From: Pseudomonas wuhanensis | GTDB taxonomy: Bacteria; Pseudomonadota; Gammaproteobacteria; Pseudomonadales; Pseudomonadaceae | DNA length: 64,000 nt | NCBI RefSeq assembly: GCF_030687395.1 | Contig: NZ_CP117430.1 | Location: 4,774,001 to 4,838,000 of the forward strand | Direction: 5' to 3' | In this document: piece after piece, positions 1-8,642 of the stretch | Numbering within the stretch: position 1 is the first letter of the stretch | Layout: each line of letters starts with the position of its first letter | Program-made: the position numbers and the translations under genes | Notes under the pieces: model-generated | The model's input: the letters and a program-made list of their open reading frames with translations, nothing else | Told to the model about the DNA's origin: nothing | Databases searched by the model: none

Positions 1-521
1 AGCTCCCAGAAATGATTGACCATCAACCCGCCACCGACTGGCAGCGTGGTGAAGCTTTCAGTGAGGACTTCGAACACCACCAGGTGGCCGTTCATCGACA
101 GGAACAACAGCGTCACCAACATGGTGAAAAACTGCCCGATCACCGCCACCGACACACCGTTCGTAGGGTCGACCATCGAGGCGAAACCCATACCCATCTG
201 TATCGCGACAATTTGCCCGGCGACCACGAACGCCTGGAAGAACAGCTGCAAGGAGAAACCCAACACCGCGCCAATGATGATTTGCTCGGCGATCAGCAGC
301 AGTGCGCTCAGGTCGAGTGCGTTGACCGGCGGCATCGGCGGCAGGCCAGGAGCGATCACGAAGGTGATCGCCAGGGCGAAGTACAGGCGCACGCGCTGGG
401 GCACCAGCGTCGTACCGAAAATCGGCATGACCATCAGCAACGAACCGATGCGAAACAACGGCAACATGAACGTTGCCACCCAGGTGCTGATTTGGGTATC
501 GGTCAGCTGAAGCAGCGACAT
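1..521 (-). CDS. fliR: Flagellar export apparatus protein FliR (N-terminal part, cut by window edge)
   Basis: FliR is an integral membrane subunit of the flagellar type III export gate, acting with FliP, FliQ, FlhA and FlhB. The visible 173 residues start MSLLQLTDTQISTW and contain several hydrophobic membrane helices. FliR is usually about 260 residues, so the C-terminal third lies outside the window. The ATG sits 3 bases after the fliQ stop, which fits the conserved fliP-fliQ-fliR order and co-transcription. flhB would be expected next, beyond base 1. Identification is firm from order and hydrophobic pattern. Confidence 0.95.
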   Translation of the reverse strand, partial: MSLLQLTDTQISTWVATFMLPLFRIGSLLMVMPIFGTTLVPQRVRLYFALAITFVIAPGLPPMPPVNALDLSALLLIAEQIIIGAVLGFSLQLFFQAFVVAGQIVAIQMGMGFASMVDPTNGVSVAVIGQFFTMLVTLLFLSMNGHLVVFEVLTESFTTLPVGGGLMVNHFWE

Positions 522-524
522 GGC

Positions 525-794
525 TTAGCCGATGACCTGAGGAATACTGTGGTACAGCTGCAGAATGTATTCCATGAAAGTCTGCACCATCCACGGGCCG
601 GCAACGATCAGCGTCACCAGCATCACCAGCAGGCGCGGCAGGAAACTCAGGGTCTGTTCGTTGATCTGGGTGGCTGCCTGGAACATCGCCACCAACAGCC
701 CCACCAGCAAGCTCGGAATCACCAGCACGGCGACCATCATGGTGGTCAACCACAGCGCTTCGCGAAAGATGTCTACGGCCACTTCCGGCGTCAT
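525..794 (-). CDS. fliQ: Flagellar export apparatus protein FliQ
   Basis: FliQ is a small two-helix subunit of the flagellar export gate and part of the helical FliPQR pore in the inner membrane. The 89-residue product has two long hydrophobic helices separated by a polar turn ([13 protein letters not shown], about residues 40-52), the typical FliQ/FliM-EscS family layout, and normal length. Its ATG overlaps the fliP stop by 4 bases (ATGA), indicating translational coupling. No unusual features. Confidence 0.96.
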   Translation of the reverse strand: MTPEVAVDIFREALWLTTMMVAVLVIPSLLVGLLVAMFQAATQINEQTLSFLPRLLVMLVTLIVAGPWMVQTFMEYILQLYHSIPQVIG

Positions 795-1549
795 GGTGAA
801 ACACCGCCGAAGCTGCTGGCCAACGTGCCGATGATTAACGCCCAGCCATCCACCAGCACGAACAGCATGATCTTGAACGGCAGGGAAATAATCAGTGGCG
901 AGAGCATCATCATACCCATGGCCATCAGCACACTGGCCACGACCAGGTCGATGATCAGGAACGGGATGAAGATCATGAAGCCGATCTGGAACGCGGTCTT
1001 CAGCTCCGAAGTCACGAACGCTGGCACCAGAATCGTCAGCGGCGCCTGATCAGGCGAAGCAATGTCAGTGCGCTTGGACAAGCGCATGAACAGCTCCAGA
1101 TCGCTGCTGCGAGTCTGGGCCAGCATGAAGTCCTTGATCGGCACCTGTGCCTTGGTCACGGCATCCTGAGCGGTGAGTTTCTCCGCCAGATACGGCTGCA
1201 AGGCATCCTGATTCACGCGATCGAACACCGGCGCCATGATGAACATGGTGAGAAACAGCGCCATGCCGGTGAGGATCTGGTTCGACGGCGTCTGCTGCAA
1301 GCCCAGGGCCTGACGCAGGATCGAGAACACGATGATGATCCGGGTGAAACTGGTCATCAGCATGACGAACGCCGGGATGAAGCTCAGCGCGGTCATGATA
1401 AGCAGGATTTGCAGGCTGACCGAGTACTCCTGAGCGCCTTCGGCGTTGGTGCCCAGAGTAATTGCCGGGATCGACAACGGATCGGCGGCGAACGCCAGCG
1501 GCGCGACCAGCATCAAGGCCAGCGTCAAGACGATGCGTAGCGCAGCCAT
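791..1549 (-). CDS. fliP: Flagellar export apparatus protein FliP
   Basis: FliP forms the core of the export gate pore. The 252-residue product has an N-terminal signal-like hydrophobic stretch ending in AFA, as usual for FliP, then family motifs such as [18 protein letters not shown] and [14 protein letters not shown] and a hydrophobic C-terminal half. Length is normal. The start codon overlaps the fliO stop by one base and the stop overlaps fliQ by four, so it lies in a tightly coupled fliLMNOPQR operon. Confidence 0.97.
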   Translation of the reverse strand: MAALRIVLTLALMLVAPLAFAADPLSIPAITLGTNAEGAQEYSVSLQILLIMTALSFIPAFVMLMTSFTRIIIVFSILRQALGLQQTPSNQILTGMALFLTMFIMAPVFDRVNQDALQPYLAEKLTAQDAVTKAQVPIKDFMLAQTRSSDLELFMRLSKRTDIASPDQAPLTILVPAFVTSELKTAFQIGFMIFIPFLIIDLVVASVLMAMGMMMLSPLIISLPFKIMLFVLVDGWALIIGTLASSFGGVSP

Positions 1550-1998
1550 TACTTCTTATCCTTCTGATCCTTGCCCAACAGCTCAAACAGGCGCTGGGCA
1601 AACTCGGGGGTCGCTTTTTCAGTCCCGCTTGGTACTTGCACCGGCTCCTTGAGCACATGCAACGCAGTGATGGTGCCGGGACTCAGGCCGAGCAGGATTT
1701 GTTCGTTGCCGACCTGCACCAGCATCAAACGATCACGAGGGCCAAGCGCGCGGGAACCGATCAGCTCGATCACCTGCCCCTTGCCCGCCGGTCCGGCCTG
1801 CTGGACCCGGCGCAGCAGCCAGGCAAGAAAGAAGATCAGCCCCAGCACCAGCAGCAAGCCGAACACCAATTGCGTCAATTGCCCGGCCACACCGCTGCTG
1901 ACGGCTGGCGCGGCGGCTACTGTCGCAGCGGTCGTCACCGGCTCGGCCGCCAGCACACTGAATGGCAAGGCCAGCAGGCCCGCAAGCACCTTGCTCAC
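1549..1998 (-). CDS. fliO: Flagellar biosynthesis protein FliO
   Basis: FliO is a membrane protein that helps assemble FliP into the export gate. The 149-residue product has an N-terminal hydrophobic signal ([16 protein letters not shown]), an Ala/Val/Thr-rich stretch, one transmembrane helix (about residues 45-63, [19 protein letters not shown]) and a cytosolic C-terminal domain with [12 protein letters not shown], typical of FliO. The start is a GTG directly behind the fliN stop with no obvious Shine-Dalgarno sequence, so coupling to fliN translation is likely. FliO diverges quickly, so position is an important part of the call. Confidence 0.93.
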   Translation of the reverse strand: MSKVLAGLLALPFSVLAAEPVTTAATVAAAPAVSSGVAGQLTQLVFGLLLVLGLIFFLAWLLRRVQQAGPAGKGQVIELIGSRALGPRDRLMLVQVGNEQILLGLSPGTITALHVLKEPVQVPSGTEKATPEFAQRLFELLGKDQKDKK

Positions 1999-2460
1999 TC
2001 AGCGCAACTTCTTGATGCGTTCGCTTGGGCTGATCACATCGGTCAGGCGGATGCCGAACTTTTCGTTGACCACCACCACTTCACCGTGGGCGATGAGCGT
2101 GCCGTTGACCAGTACGTCCAGCGGCTCGCCGGCCAGACGATCGAGCTCGATCACCGAACCCTGGTTGAGTTGCAGCAGGTTGCGAATGTTGATATCGGTG
2201 CTGCCGACTTCCATGGAAATCGATACCGGGATGTCGAGGATCACGTCCAGGTTCGGACCATCCAGCGTGACCGGATCGTTGTTCCTAGGCACGCTGCCGA
2301 ACTCTTCCATCGGCAGACGATTGGACGGCGAACCGGCAGCATCGGCGGCCAGCAAGGCATCGATATCGTCCTGCCCGGCGTCACCGGTTTCTTCCAGGGC
2401 TGCAGCCCACTCATCAGCCAGTGCCTGGTCGTCCTGGGCGTTCATATCGTCGTTCATCAT
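1999..2460 (-). CDS. fliN: Flagellar motor switch protein FliN
   Basis: FliN is the lowest component of the C-ring, taking part in torque switching and docking of the FliH-FliI export complex. The 153-residue product has an acidic, low-complexity N-terminal half and a C-terminal SpoA domain (about residues 75-150) with LDVILDIPVSISMEVG, LLQLNQGSVIELDRLAGEPL and VNEKFGIRLTDVISP. The ATG-ATG start has GAGG upstream with good spacing. It lies 60 bases after fliM, the largest gap in this operon. Confidence 0.97.
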   Translation of the reverse strand: MMNDDMNAQDDQALADEWAAALEETGDAGQDDIDALLAADAAGSPSNRLPMEEFGSVPRNNDPVTLDGPNLDVILDIPVSISMEVGSTDINIRNLLQLNQGSVIELDRLAGEPLDVLVNGTLIAHGEVVVVNEKFGIRLTDVISPSERIKKLR

Positions 2461-2520
2461 TTGTCCTCGGCGGGCACCTGCTCAATCAAGAGCAGTCAAT
2501 TAAAAGGGGGGGAGCGCCGG

Positions 2521-3489
2521 TCAGCGGCGCTCAATCGGCTCGATCACCTGCAACGCGAGGTTGCCTTTGTGCGAGCCCATCTTGACCTTGAAGGCCGGTA
2601 CGCCATTGGCGCGCATGATCATTTCTTCCGGCATCTCGACCGGGATCACATCCCCGGGCTGCATGTGCAGGATGTCGCGAAGGCGCAGCTGTCGGCGGGC
2701 CACGGTGGCACCGATCGGCACATCAACGTCCAGCACGTCCTGGCGCAAGGCGTTGATCCAGCGCTCATCCTGATCGTCGAGGTCCGACTGGAAGCCGGCG
2801 TCGAGCATTTCGCGCACCGGCTCGATCATCGAGTACGGCATGGTCACGTGCAGGTCGCCGCCACCACCATCGAGTTCGATGTGGAACGTCGACACCACAA
2901 CGGCTTCGCTCGGGCCGACGATGTTGGCCATGGCCGGGTTCACTTCCGAGTTGATGTACTCGAAGTTCACTTCCATGATCGCCTGCCAGGCTTCCTTCAA
3001 ATCGACGAAGGCCTGCTCCAGCACCATGCGCACCACACGCAGCTCGGTGGGGGTGAATTCACGCCCTTCGATCTTCGCGTGGCGGCCGTCGCCGCCGAAG
3101 AAGTTGTCCACCAGTTTGAACACCAGCTTGGCGTCGAGGATGAACAGCGCGGTGCCGCGCAGCGGTTTGATCTTGACCAGGTTGAGACTGGTCGGCACGT
3201 ACAACGAGTGCACGTATTCGCCGAACTTCATCACCTGCACGCCACCGACGGCAACGTCCGCCGAGCGGCGCAGCATGTTGAACATGCTGATGCGGGTGTA
3301 GCGGGCGAAACGCTCGTTGATCATTTCCAGGGTCGGCATGCGTCCACGGACGATGCGATCCTGGCTGGTCAGGTCGTAGCTTTTGACACTGCCGGGTTCG
3401 GCAGCGTTATCGGTCTGTACCAGACCATCATCGACGCCATGCAACAGCGCATCGATCTCATCCTGGGACAGCAGGTCCTGCACGGCCAT
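2521..3489 (-). CDS. fliM: Flagellar motor switch protein FliM
   Basis: FliM is the middle C-ring protein; it binds phosphorylated CheY and changes rotation direction. The 322-residue product begins with the conserved CheY-P binding peptide (LSQDEIDALL, about residues 6-15), followed by the CheC-like middle domain (about 45-235) and a C-terminal SpoA domain with GATVARRQLRLRDIL. Length is normal. It follows fliL by 9 bases in the fliLMNOPQR operon. Confidence 0.97.
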   Translation of the reverse strand: MAVQDLLSQDEIDALLHGVDDGLVQTDNAAEPGSVKSYDLTSQDRIVRGRMPTLEMINERFARYTRISMFNMLRRSADVAVGGVQVMKFGEYVHSLYVPTSLNLVKIKPLRGTALFILDAKLVFKLVDNFFGGDGRHAKIEGREFTPTELRVVRMVLEQAFVDLKEAWQAIMEVNFEYINSEVNPAMANIVGPSEAVVVSTFHIELDGGGGDLHVTMPYSMIEPVREMLDAGFQSDLDDQDERWINALRQDVLDVDVPIGATVARRQLRLRDILHMQPGDVIPVEMPEEMIMRANGVPAFKVKMGSHKGNLALQVIEPIERR

Positions 3490-3498
3490 GTCGTGTTC

Positions 3499-4002
3499 CT
3501 ACTGCAGTACGAAATTAGTGAAAAGCAACTGTTCGATCACCACTTTGCCCAGCTCTTTCTGCGCCACTTCCTGGACGCTGGCCGTGGCCTTCTGACGCAA
3601 CATCTCCTGGCCGACCGGACTCGCCAGCGTGGCAAAATCCTGACCGGAAAACAGCATCACCAGGTTATTGCGGATCACCGGCATGTGGACTTTGAGCGCG
3701 TCCAGATCGGCCTGATTGCGGCCCTGCAGGGTGATGCTCACCTGCATGTAGCGCTGACGGCCGTTCTGGGTGTAGTTGGCCACGAAGGCCGGCGCCATGG
3801 GTTCGAAGATCGCCGGCTGTTTGCCGACCACAGCGGTTTCAGCTGCAGCGGCAGGCTTGCTCTGGGCGCCGTGCATGAAGTACCAGGTCGCCCCCACGGA
3901 CAAGCCGATCGCCAGCAGCAGGGCCACGACGATCACAATGATCAGCTTTATTTTGCCTTTGGTTGCGGGGTCTTTCACTGGTGCTGCGTCGCTCTTAGCC
4001 AT
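3499..4002 (-). CDS. fliL: Flagellar basal body-associated protein FliL
   Basis: FliL is a single-pass inner membrane protein that surrounds the stators and supports torque. The 167-residue product has a short cytosolic tail, one transmembrane helix (about residues 18-40), an Ala-rich linker and a periplasmic domain that ends TNFVLQ, as in other FliL proteins. It is the first gene of its operon: a -24/-12 site lies about 50-65 bases upstream (4053-4068), behind a REP palindrome that separates it from fliK. Confidence 0.95.
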   Translation of the reverse strand: MAKSDAAPVKDPATKGKIKLIIVIVVALLLAIGLSVGATWYFMHGAQSKPAAAAETAVVGKQPAIFEPMAPAFVANYTQNGRQRYMQVSITLQGRNQADLDALKVHMPVIRNNLVMLFSGQDFATLASPVGQEMLRQKATASVQEVAQKELGKVVIEQLLFTNFVLQ

Positions 4003-4052
4003 GCCAATAATCCGTCACTATTCGGGGTTTCACAGTCGCACGGCAAGGCAAG

Positions 4053-4068
4053 AGCAAGTGTTATGCCA
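4053..4068 (-). promoter_or_regulatory. Sigma-54 (-24/-12) promoter for fliLMNOPQR
   Basis: On the minus strand the site reads TGGCAT-AACAC-TTGCT, with the invariant GG and GC ten bases apart and 9-10 matches to TGGCAC-N5-TTGCW. It lies 51 bases before the fliL ATG. RpoN-dependent flagellar promoters driven by FleQ or FleR are established in Pseudomonas; which activator works here is inference. Confidence 0.75.
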
Positions 4069-4123
4069 GAAGTGTCGGGAGAAGGTATGGAAAGCATGCT
4101 GCCTGGAGAACACCACAAATCAC

Positions 4124-4211
4124 TGTGGGAGCGGGCTTGCCCGCGATAGCGGTCGGCAATCATGAAAATATTGACTGCCAGGCCCCCATCGCGGGCAAGC
4201 CCGCTCCCACA
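4124..4211. repeat. REPIN: two inverted REP elements between fliK and fliL
   Basis: The arms TGTGGGAGCGGGCTTGCCCG and CGGGCAAGCCCGCTCCCACA are perfect inverted copies around a roughly 45-base spacer. The same element recurs at 52494-52591 and, as a variant, at 59389-59482. Paired REPs of this kind are typical of fluorescens-group Pseudomonas and are mobilised by RAYT transposases; no RAYT gene is in the window. Confidence 0.9.
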
Positions 4212-4226
4212 GGATCTTGTGGTGAA

Positions 4227-5570
4227 TCAAGCGTAATAATCGACCGCGCTGGTGCCGATCACGCTGGTGGTGTTGGCGGCCACTTCAGCGACCGTTGCGG
4301 GAAGTTCTTCATCGACAGAATCGAGGCGACCGCCGCTGGCGTTGGTACGTCCTCCCTGCCCCTGTTGAGCCTGCTCCTGACCCTGCCCCTGCCAGCCCCG
4401 GGACTGATCGGAAACGTTGACGTCAACCTGACCCATGCCCTGCTGCGCGAACATGTCACGCAGGCGATGCATTTGCCCGTCGAGCGCCTCGCGAACGCTG
4501 GGGTGGGCACTCATGAAGGTCACCTGGGTCTGCTGATCCGGCACCATGTTCACCCGAATATCGAGGCGCCCCAGCTCGGCCGGTTGCAACTGGATATCGG
4601 CCGCCTTGAGATTGGCGCTGGACAGGTACATGACCCGATTGACCACCTCTTCAGTCCAACCGCTCTGATGCATGGCGATCGGCTGGTTCACCGGCAATGC
4701 ATTGGCAGTCTTCGGCGTTGCCGCCTGGGTCAGTGCCGCCAGACGGTTGGCGAAATCATCGACACGGGTATCACTGCTGGCGGATTTGAGATCCTTGAGG
4801 CCGTCATCAATCAAGCCACTGAAGGCCTTCTCGCCGCCCTGGCTGGTGCTGTCCTGATCGGCTTGCACATCGAGCATGCTCGCCATGCCCGCGGCAAAGT
4901 TTTGCGCCGAGGTCGGTTCGCCATCAGCCGGGGCCTGGGACGCTTTTGGCTGGGCCTGGCTAGAAGCGGAAACGTGACCACCTTGCTCCATGGCCAGACG
5001 CACTGCTGGCAGCGCATCGAGTGGGTCGGCTTCAGGATCGAAATCGCCGTCGGCGGTGGCGGCTTGCGCGGGCGCGGTAACGATAGCAGCGGCAACCGGC
5101 GGCGCACCGCTCGTCACAACCGGCGCAGGAGCTTGCGCTACCGGCACGGCCGCCAACGGTTGAACGGCCTGCATCAAGGCAGGATCAACGCTCGGATCAA
5201 CCGGTGGAGCATCAGCTACCGGCGTATCGGTCGTCTCCGGCTTGTCATCGCTGGCCGTCGTCTCGTCTGTCGGCGCCGGTTTATCGGCGGGCAAGGAATT
5301 GCCGCTATCGGCAACCGCAGGTTCCGGAGCGGCAGCTTTATCACTGCTGACGTCCGGCTTGCCGGTGCCTTGCGGCGCATTATCAGTCGCCGGCCTGGCC
5401 GATTTATCAGCGACCACAACAGGCTTGTTCTGGGCTTGATTGGCGTAGACCTCAGCGAAGCTGGACGCCTTGTCCCCGGGCTCAGCCGTCAGCGCCGGCG
5501 TATTGGCGGATGCGGCTTGAGTCTTGGCCGTAGCGGCGGCCTGAAGAAGAATATTGGGGTTAACGGGCAT
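4227..5570 (-). CDS. fliK: Flagellar hook-length control protein FliK
   Basis: FliK measures hook length and switches the export gate from hook to filament substrates through FlhB. The 447-residue product has a long Ala/Pro/Asp-rich unstructured N-terminal part (about 1-310) and the conserved C-terminal Flg_hook domain (about 315-410) with LQPAELGRLDIRVNM and VREALDGQMHRLRDMF. The tail is Gln/Gly-rich. The variable N-terminal part makes distant searches weak, but the C-terminal domain is clear. It has its own sigma-54 site at 5621-5636, and a REPIN lies downstream. Confidence 0.95.
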   Translation of the reverse strand: MPVNPNILLQAAATAKTQAASANTPALTAEPGDKASSFAEVYANQAQNKPVVVADKSARPATDNAPQGTGKPDVSSDKAAAPEPAVADSGNSLPADKPAPTDETTASDDKPETTDTPVADAPPVDPSVDPALMQAVQPLAAVPVAQAPAPVVTSGAPPVAAAIVTAPAQAATADGDFDPEADPLDALPAVRLAMEQGGHVSASSQAQPKASQAPADGEPTSAQNFAAGMASMLDVQADQDSTSQGGEKAFSGLIDDGLKDLKSASSDTRVDDFANRLAALTQAATPKTANALPVNQPIAMHQSGWTEEVVNRVMYLSSANLKAADIQLQPAELGRLDIRVNMVPDQQTQVTFMSAHPSVREALDGQMHRLRDMFAQQGMGQVDVNVSDQSRGWQGQGQEQAQQGQGGRTNASGGRLDSVDEELPATVAEVAANTTSVIGTSAVDYYA

Positions 5571-5620
5571 AAAACGGTCTCCGCTGCACTGGGATCGTAG
5601 GTACAGTTAAGCAAGTTGAC

Positions 5621-5636
5621 TGCAAGGGTCGAGCCA
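5621..5636 (-). promoter_or_regulatory. Sigma-54 promoter for fliK
   Basis: The minus strand reads TGGCTC-GACCC-TTGCA: GG-N10-GC spacing is exact and there is one mismatch in the -24 element. It lies 51 bases before the fliK ATG, in the 105-base gap after hptB, so fliK can be transcribed apart from the hsb genes. Confidence 0.7.
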
Positions 5637-5675
5637 GCTTTACTCGCTGGTCGCCAAAAGCGCCGGAGGGTTGCC

Positions 5676-6023
5676 TTATTCAGCCAGGGAGCGCTGGCGC
5701 TCCGCTTCGTAGAGGGGTCGGACAATGGCGAATTCGCCGTCAATTTCTCCGACTAACGCTTCAATGCCTTCGAGTTTTTTTTCTTTGGCTCGCTGCTCCA
5801 GCTCATGGCACAGCTCGGCCAGCCGGGTGGCGCCCATGTTGCTGCTGCTGCCCTTGAAACTGTGCGCCGTGGCGCCTAACCGATCGGCATCGTCAACCTG
5901 GCGCAGCAAGCTCAAGCGCTCTTCGGAATCGCTGAGGAAGGTATCGAGCAATTCTGGATACCCGTCTTCCATAACTTCCTGCAACGCGCTCAGCACGTCA
6001 CGGTCCAGATGTGTGTCAGCCAC
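5676..6023 (-). CDS. hptB: Histidine phosphotransfer protein HptB
   Basis: This is a stand-alone Hpt domain. In P. aeruginosa HptB relays phosphate from hybrid sensors (RetS, SagS and others) to the response regulator HsbR. The 115-residue product carries the phospho-acceptor motif AHSFKGSSSNMGA with His54 and the helical bundle expected of Hpt proteins. The start is GTG with a strong AAGGAG about 8 bases upstream. It is the last gene of hsbA-hsbR-hptB, 31 bases after hsbR. In P. aeruginosa, as I recall, this module is away from fliK; here it sits between fliJ and fliK. Confidence 0.9.
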   Translation of the reverse strand: MADTHLDRDVLSALQEVMEDGYPELLDTFLSDSEERLSLLRQVDDADRLGATAHSFKGSSSNMGATRLAELCHELEQRAKEKKLEGIEALVGEIDGEFAIVRPLYEAERQRSLAE

Positions 6024-6054
6024 TTGTTCACTCCTTGATCAAGAACGCCTGGGA

Positions 6055-7758
6055 TTATGCCAGAGCCTCCCAGAAAAACTCCACGCGAGCACTTCGACCA
6101 TTATCGGACCAGCTCGCACGATCGCTCAACTGACGGATCAAACTGACGCCACGTCCCGACAGACGGACATCATCGACAGGACGCTCCATCACCCGCGCCA
6201 CATCGAAACCCTTGCCGCTGTCTTCGACCCGAACTGTCAGGCAACCGCCCTCACCTGTTGGTGTCACCTGCAAATGTACCCGCACATAACCGTCCCGCAA
6301 TTCGTCAAGGCGTGTATTGCGCTGCTGATAATAGCGCGCAAAACCCGAAGCATCCCGTTTCAGACTCGAATCCAGGCCCAGCACGCCATGCTCCAGGGCA
6401 TTGGAATAAAGCTCTGCCAGCACACTGTAGAGTGCGCCACTCTGAGCCCGCAGGCCATGCACCTCAAGCAGCAATTGCAACAAGTACGGCAGCGGATTGA
6501 AGCGTTTGAGGGTGGCGGCGCGGAACTCGAAACTCACCGACCAGTCCAGCGGGCTGGATTGACCGCTGTCGGAGTACACCGGCGCGGGCGGACTCAGCTG
6601 CGCAGCCTCCAGCAACCTGACCTCGACCATGCTCACGTCATCGCGGGCCTCACCGCGAAAATCCCGCAGGGCCTGTTCGATTTCTTCGAACAGCGCATCA
6701 GGCTGGCGATTGGCTGCAAACACCTGCTCCAATCGCTCTACGCCAAACAATTGTTCATTGGCATCGCAGGTATCGATCACCCCGTCGGACAACAGAAAGA
6801 CCCGATCCCCGACGGCCATCGGGAATACCTCGGTGCGGTCATCGAAGGTTTGCGGGCTCAGCACGCCCAGCGGCAAGTGCCGTGCCGTCAGAGCGATACG
6901 TTCGCCGCTGGCGGTGCTGTGCAAGTAACCGTCCGGCATCCCGCCGTTCCAGACCTCCACCGAGCCTCGCTGAAAGCTCAGGCACAGAAGAGTCGCACAG
7001 CAGAACATGTCCACCGGCAGGATACGTTTGAGCTTGGCGTTCATCTCGCGCAGGGTTTCGGACAGGCCATAACCCTTGGCGGTCATGCCGTAAAAGACTT
7101 CAGCCAAGGGCATGGCGCCGACAGCTGCCGGCAAACCATGACCGGTGAAATCACCGAGCAACACGTGCATGTCGCCGGCCGGGGTGAACGCGGCCAGCAA
7201 CAGATCGCCGTTGAACAGCGCATAGGGCGATTGCAGGTAACGGATGTTCGGGGCGTTCAGACAACCCGAGTGGGCGACTTTGTCGAACACGGCTTTGGCC
7301 ACCCGTTGTTCGTTGAGCAGGTAATCGTGGTGCCTGGCGATCAGGTCGCGCTGCTCCAGCACCGTGGCTTGCAAACGTCGCAAGCGGTCCATTGCCTTGA
7401 CCTTGGCGGCAAGGATCACTTGGTTGTATGGCTTTGCCAGAAAATCGTCGCCCCCGGCTTCCAGACAACGGGCCAGCGCTTCACTTTCGGTCAGCGACGT
7501 CAAAAAGATGATCGGCACCAGAGTTTCGCCGGCCAGCGCCTTGATCTGCTGCGCAGCCTCGAAACCGTCCATCACCGGCATCATGGCGTCCATCAGCACC
7601 AGGTGCGGTCGTTGTGAGCGAAAGGCTTCGACCGCCTCGGCGCCGTTGGCGGCCGTCAGCACTTCATGACCCTGGCGCCGGACGATAGTCGACAGCAGCA
7701 TGCGATCGGCCGCGCTGTCTTCGGCGATCAGGATCGTCAGCGGCTCGAGCGGCTGCAT
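6055..7758 (-). CDS. hsbR: Response regulator with PP2C phosphatase and anti-sigma kinase domains, HsbR
   Basis: HsbR receives phosphate from HptB and sets the phosphorylation state of the anti-sigma antagonist HsbA. Domains in order: an N-terminal receiver (LTILIAEDSAADR, phospho-acceptor in LVLMDAMMPVMDG, Lys in FLAKPYN), a SpoIIE-type PP2C phosphatase (about 190-385, with LGDFTGHGLPAAVGAMP and LLSDGVID), and a C-terminal HATPase_c domain (about 430-565, with VEDSGKGFDVARV). I chose the ATG at 7758; a TTG three codons upstream overlaps the hsbA stop. Either start gives a product near 570 residues, the length expected for HsbR. Confidence 0.9.
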   Translation of the reverse strand: MQPLEPLTILIAEDSAADRMLLSTIVRRQGHEVLTAANGAEAVEAFRSQRPHLVLMDAMMPVMDGFEAAQQIKALAGETLVPIIFLTSLTESEALARCLEAGGDDFLAKPYNQVILAAKVKAMDRLRRLQATVLEQRDLIARHHDYLLNEQRVAKAVFDKVAHSGCLNAPNIRYLQSPYALFNGDLLLAAFTPAGDMHVLLGDFTGHGLPAAVGAMPLAEVFYGMTAKGYGLSETLREMNAKLKRILPVDMFCCATLLCLSFQRGSVEVWNGGMPDGYLHSTASGERIALTARHLPLGVLSPQTFDDRTEVFPMAVGDRVFLLSDGVIDTCDANEQLFGVERLEQVFAANRQPDALFEEIEQALRDFRGEARDDVSMVEVRLLEAAQLSPPAPVYSDSGQSSPLDWSVSFEFRAATLKRFNPLPYLLQLLLEVHGLRAQSGALYSVLAELYSNALEHGVLGLDSSLKRDASGFARYYQQRNTRLDELRDGYVRVHLQVTPTGEGGCLTVRVEDSGKGFDVARVMERPVDDVRLSGRGVSLIRQLSDRASWSDNGRSARVEFFWEALA

Positions 7759-7763
7759 GACAG

Positions 7764-8069
7764 TCAACTGATGTCGAACAGCTTGTCGAAATTGGAGATA
7801 GCGAGGATTTTCTTCACGTCGGAACTGCTGTTGACGACGCGAATATCGGAACTGTCGCCACCGGCGTGATCACGCAGCAGAAGCAGCATGCCCAGCGCCG
7901 AGCTATCGAGGTAAGTGGCTTTCTTCAGGTCCACCACAATGGACTCGGGTTTTTTGTTGAGTCGCTCGTAGGACTCGCGAAACTCCTGATGCCGACCGAA
8001 ATCGAATCGCCCCTCGATCGAAATCGTCAGCTTTTTCCCATCCTGAGATACTTCTGTAACGACTGACAT
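7764..8069 (-). CDS. hsbA: Anti-sigma factor antagonist HsbA (STAS domain)
   Basis: HsbA is a STAS-domain protein. In P. aeruginosa the unphosphorylated form binds the anti-sigma-28 factor FlgM and favours motility, while the phosphorylated form acts with the diguanylate cyclase HsbD. The 101-residue product has the conserved phospho-serine motif ATYLDSSALGMLLLL, with Ser56 at the expected position. AAGGAAG precedes the ATG. It is the first gene of the hsbA-hsbR-hptB unit, 117 bases after fliJ. Confidence 0.9.
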   Translation of the reverse strand: MSVVTEVSQDGKKLTISIEGRFDFGRHQEFRESYERLNKKPESIVVDLKKATYLDSSALGMLLLLRDHAGGDSSDIRVVNSSSDVKKILAISNFDKLFDIS

Positions 8070-8186
8070 TTCACGGCTTCCTTGTCATTGGCGAACGTAC
8101 GTGTAGAAGGTTTAGCATCTGATGGGGGCTGGAGCAAGGCTGAAGAATTGTACGGCTTGTGAAATCGCCTTCGCGGGCTAACTGAT

Positions 8187-8636
8187 TCAATACGGATCCT
8201 GACGCGGCAACCGCTGGGACAGTTCATCCAGCAGCTTTTGCTCGCGCTTGTCTTCCAGTTGCCGCGCCTCATCCCTGTAGCGCTGAACCAGTTTGCGCAA
8301 GCCTTCGACCCGGGCAAATGCCTGCTGCCAGGCTTCCCGGGACTTGTTCAGATTGTTTTGGTGCCAGTTCAGGCTCTGACGCTGCTGATCAATGGCCGTG
8401 CCCAGTTGCGCGAGAAAGCCCTGATAACCCAGCAACCATTGACCCGACACGCCGCTGCTGCCGCGCACGATCCATTGCTCCTGGTATTCCAGACGGAAAT
8501 TTTCCAGGTCGGCAAGTTTGCTTTCCGCCAGACGGACCTGGCCCTGGAAATGCCCCAGGCGCATGACCGCGGTTTTTTCGGCCTTCTCGGCCATTTCCAC
8601 CACGGGTGCAAGGCGTGCCGCGCGGCTCTGGGCCAT
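8187..8636 (-). CDS. fliJ: Flagellar export chaperone FliJ
   Basis: FliJ is the coiled-coil stalk of the export ATPase; it links the FliI hexamer to the export gate. The 149-residue product is almost wholly helical and charged, with heptad-like spacing across residues 10-140, and has normal length. It follows fliI by 6 bases and closes the fliEFGHIJ run. FliJ sequences are poorly conserved, so gene order carries much of the weight. Confidence 0.93.
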   Translation of the reverse strand: MAQSRAARLAPVVEMAEKAEKTAVMRLGHFQGQVRLAESKLADLENFRLEYQEQWIVRGSSGVSGQWLLGYQGFLAQLGTAIDQQRQSLNWHQNNLNKSREAWQQAFARVEGLRKLVQRYRDEARQLEDKREQKLLDELSQRLPRQDPY

Positions 8637-8642
8637 GGCCGG

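Noticed and set aside
1462..4149. 895-residue plus-strand open frame opposite fliO-fliL
   Set aside because: Rich in His, Gln and Arg with no domain sense; it is the antisense of well-identified fli genes in GC-rich DNA.
5725..7617. 630-residue plus-strand open frame opposite hptB-hsbR
   Set aside because: Antisense of two identified proteins; no motifs or ribosome site of its own.
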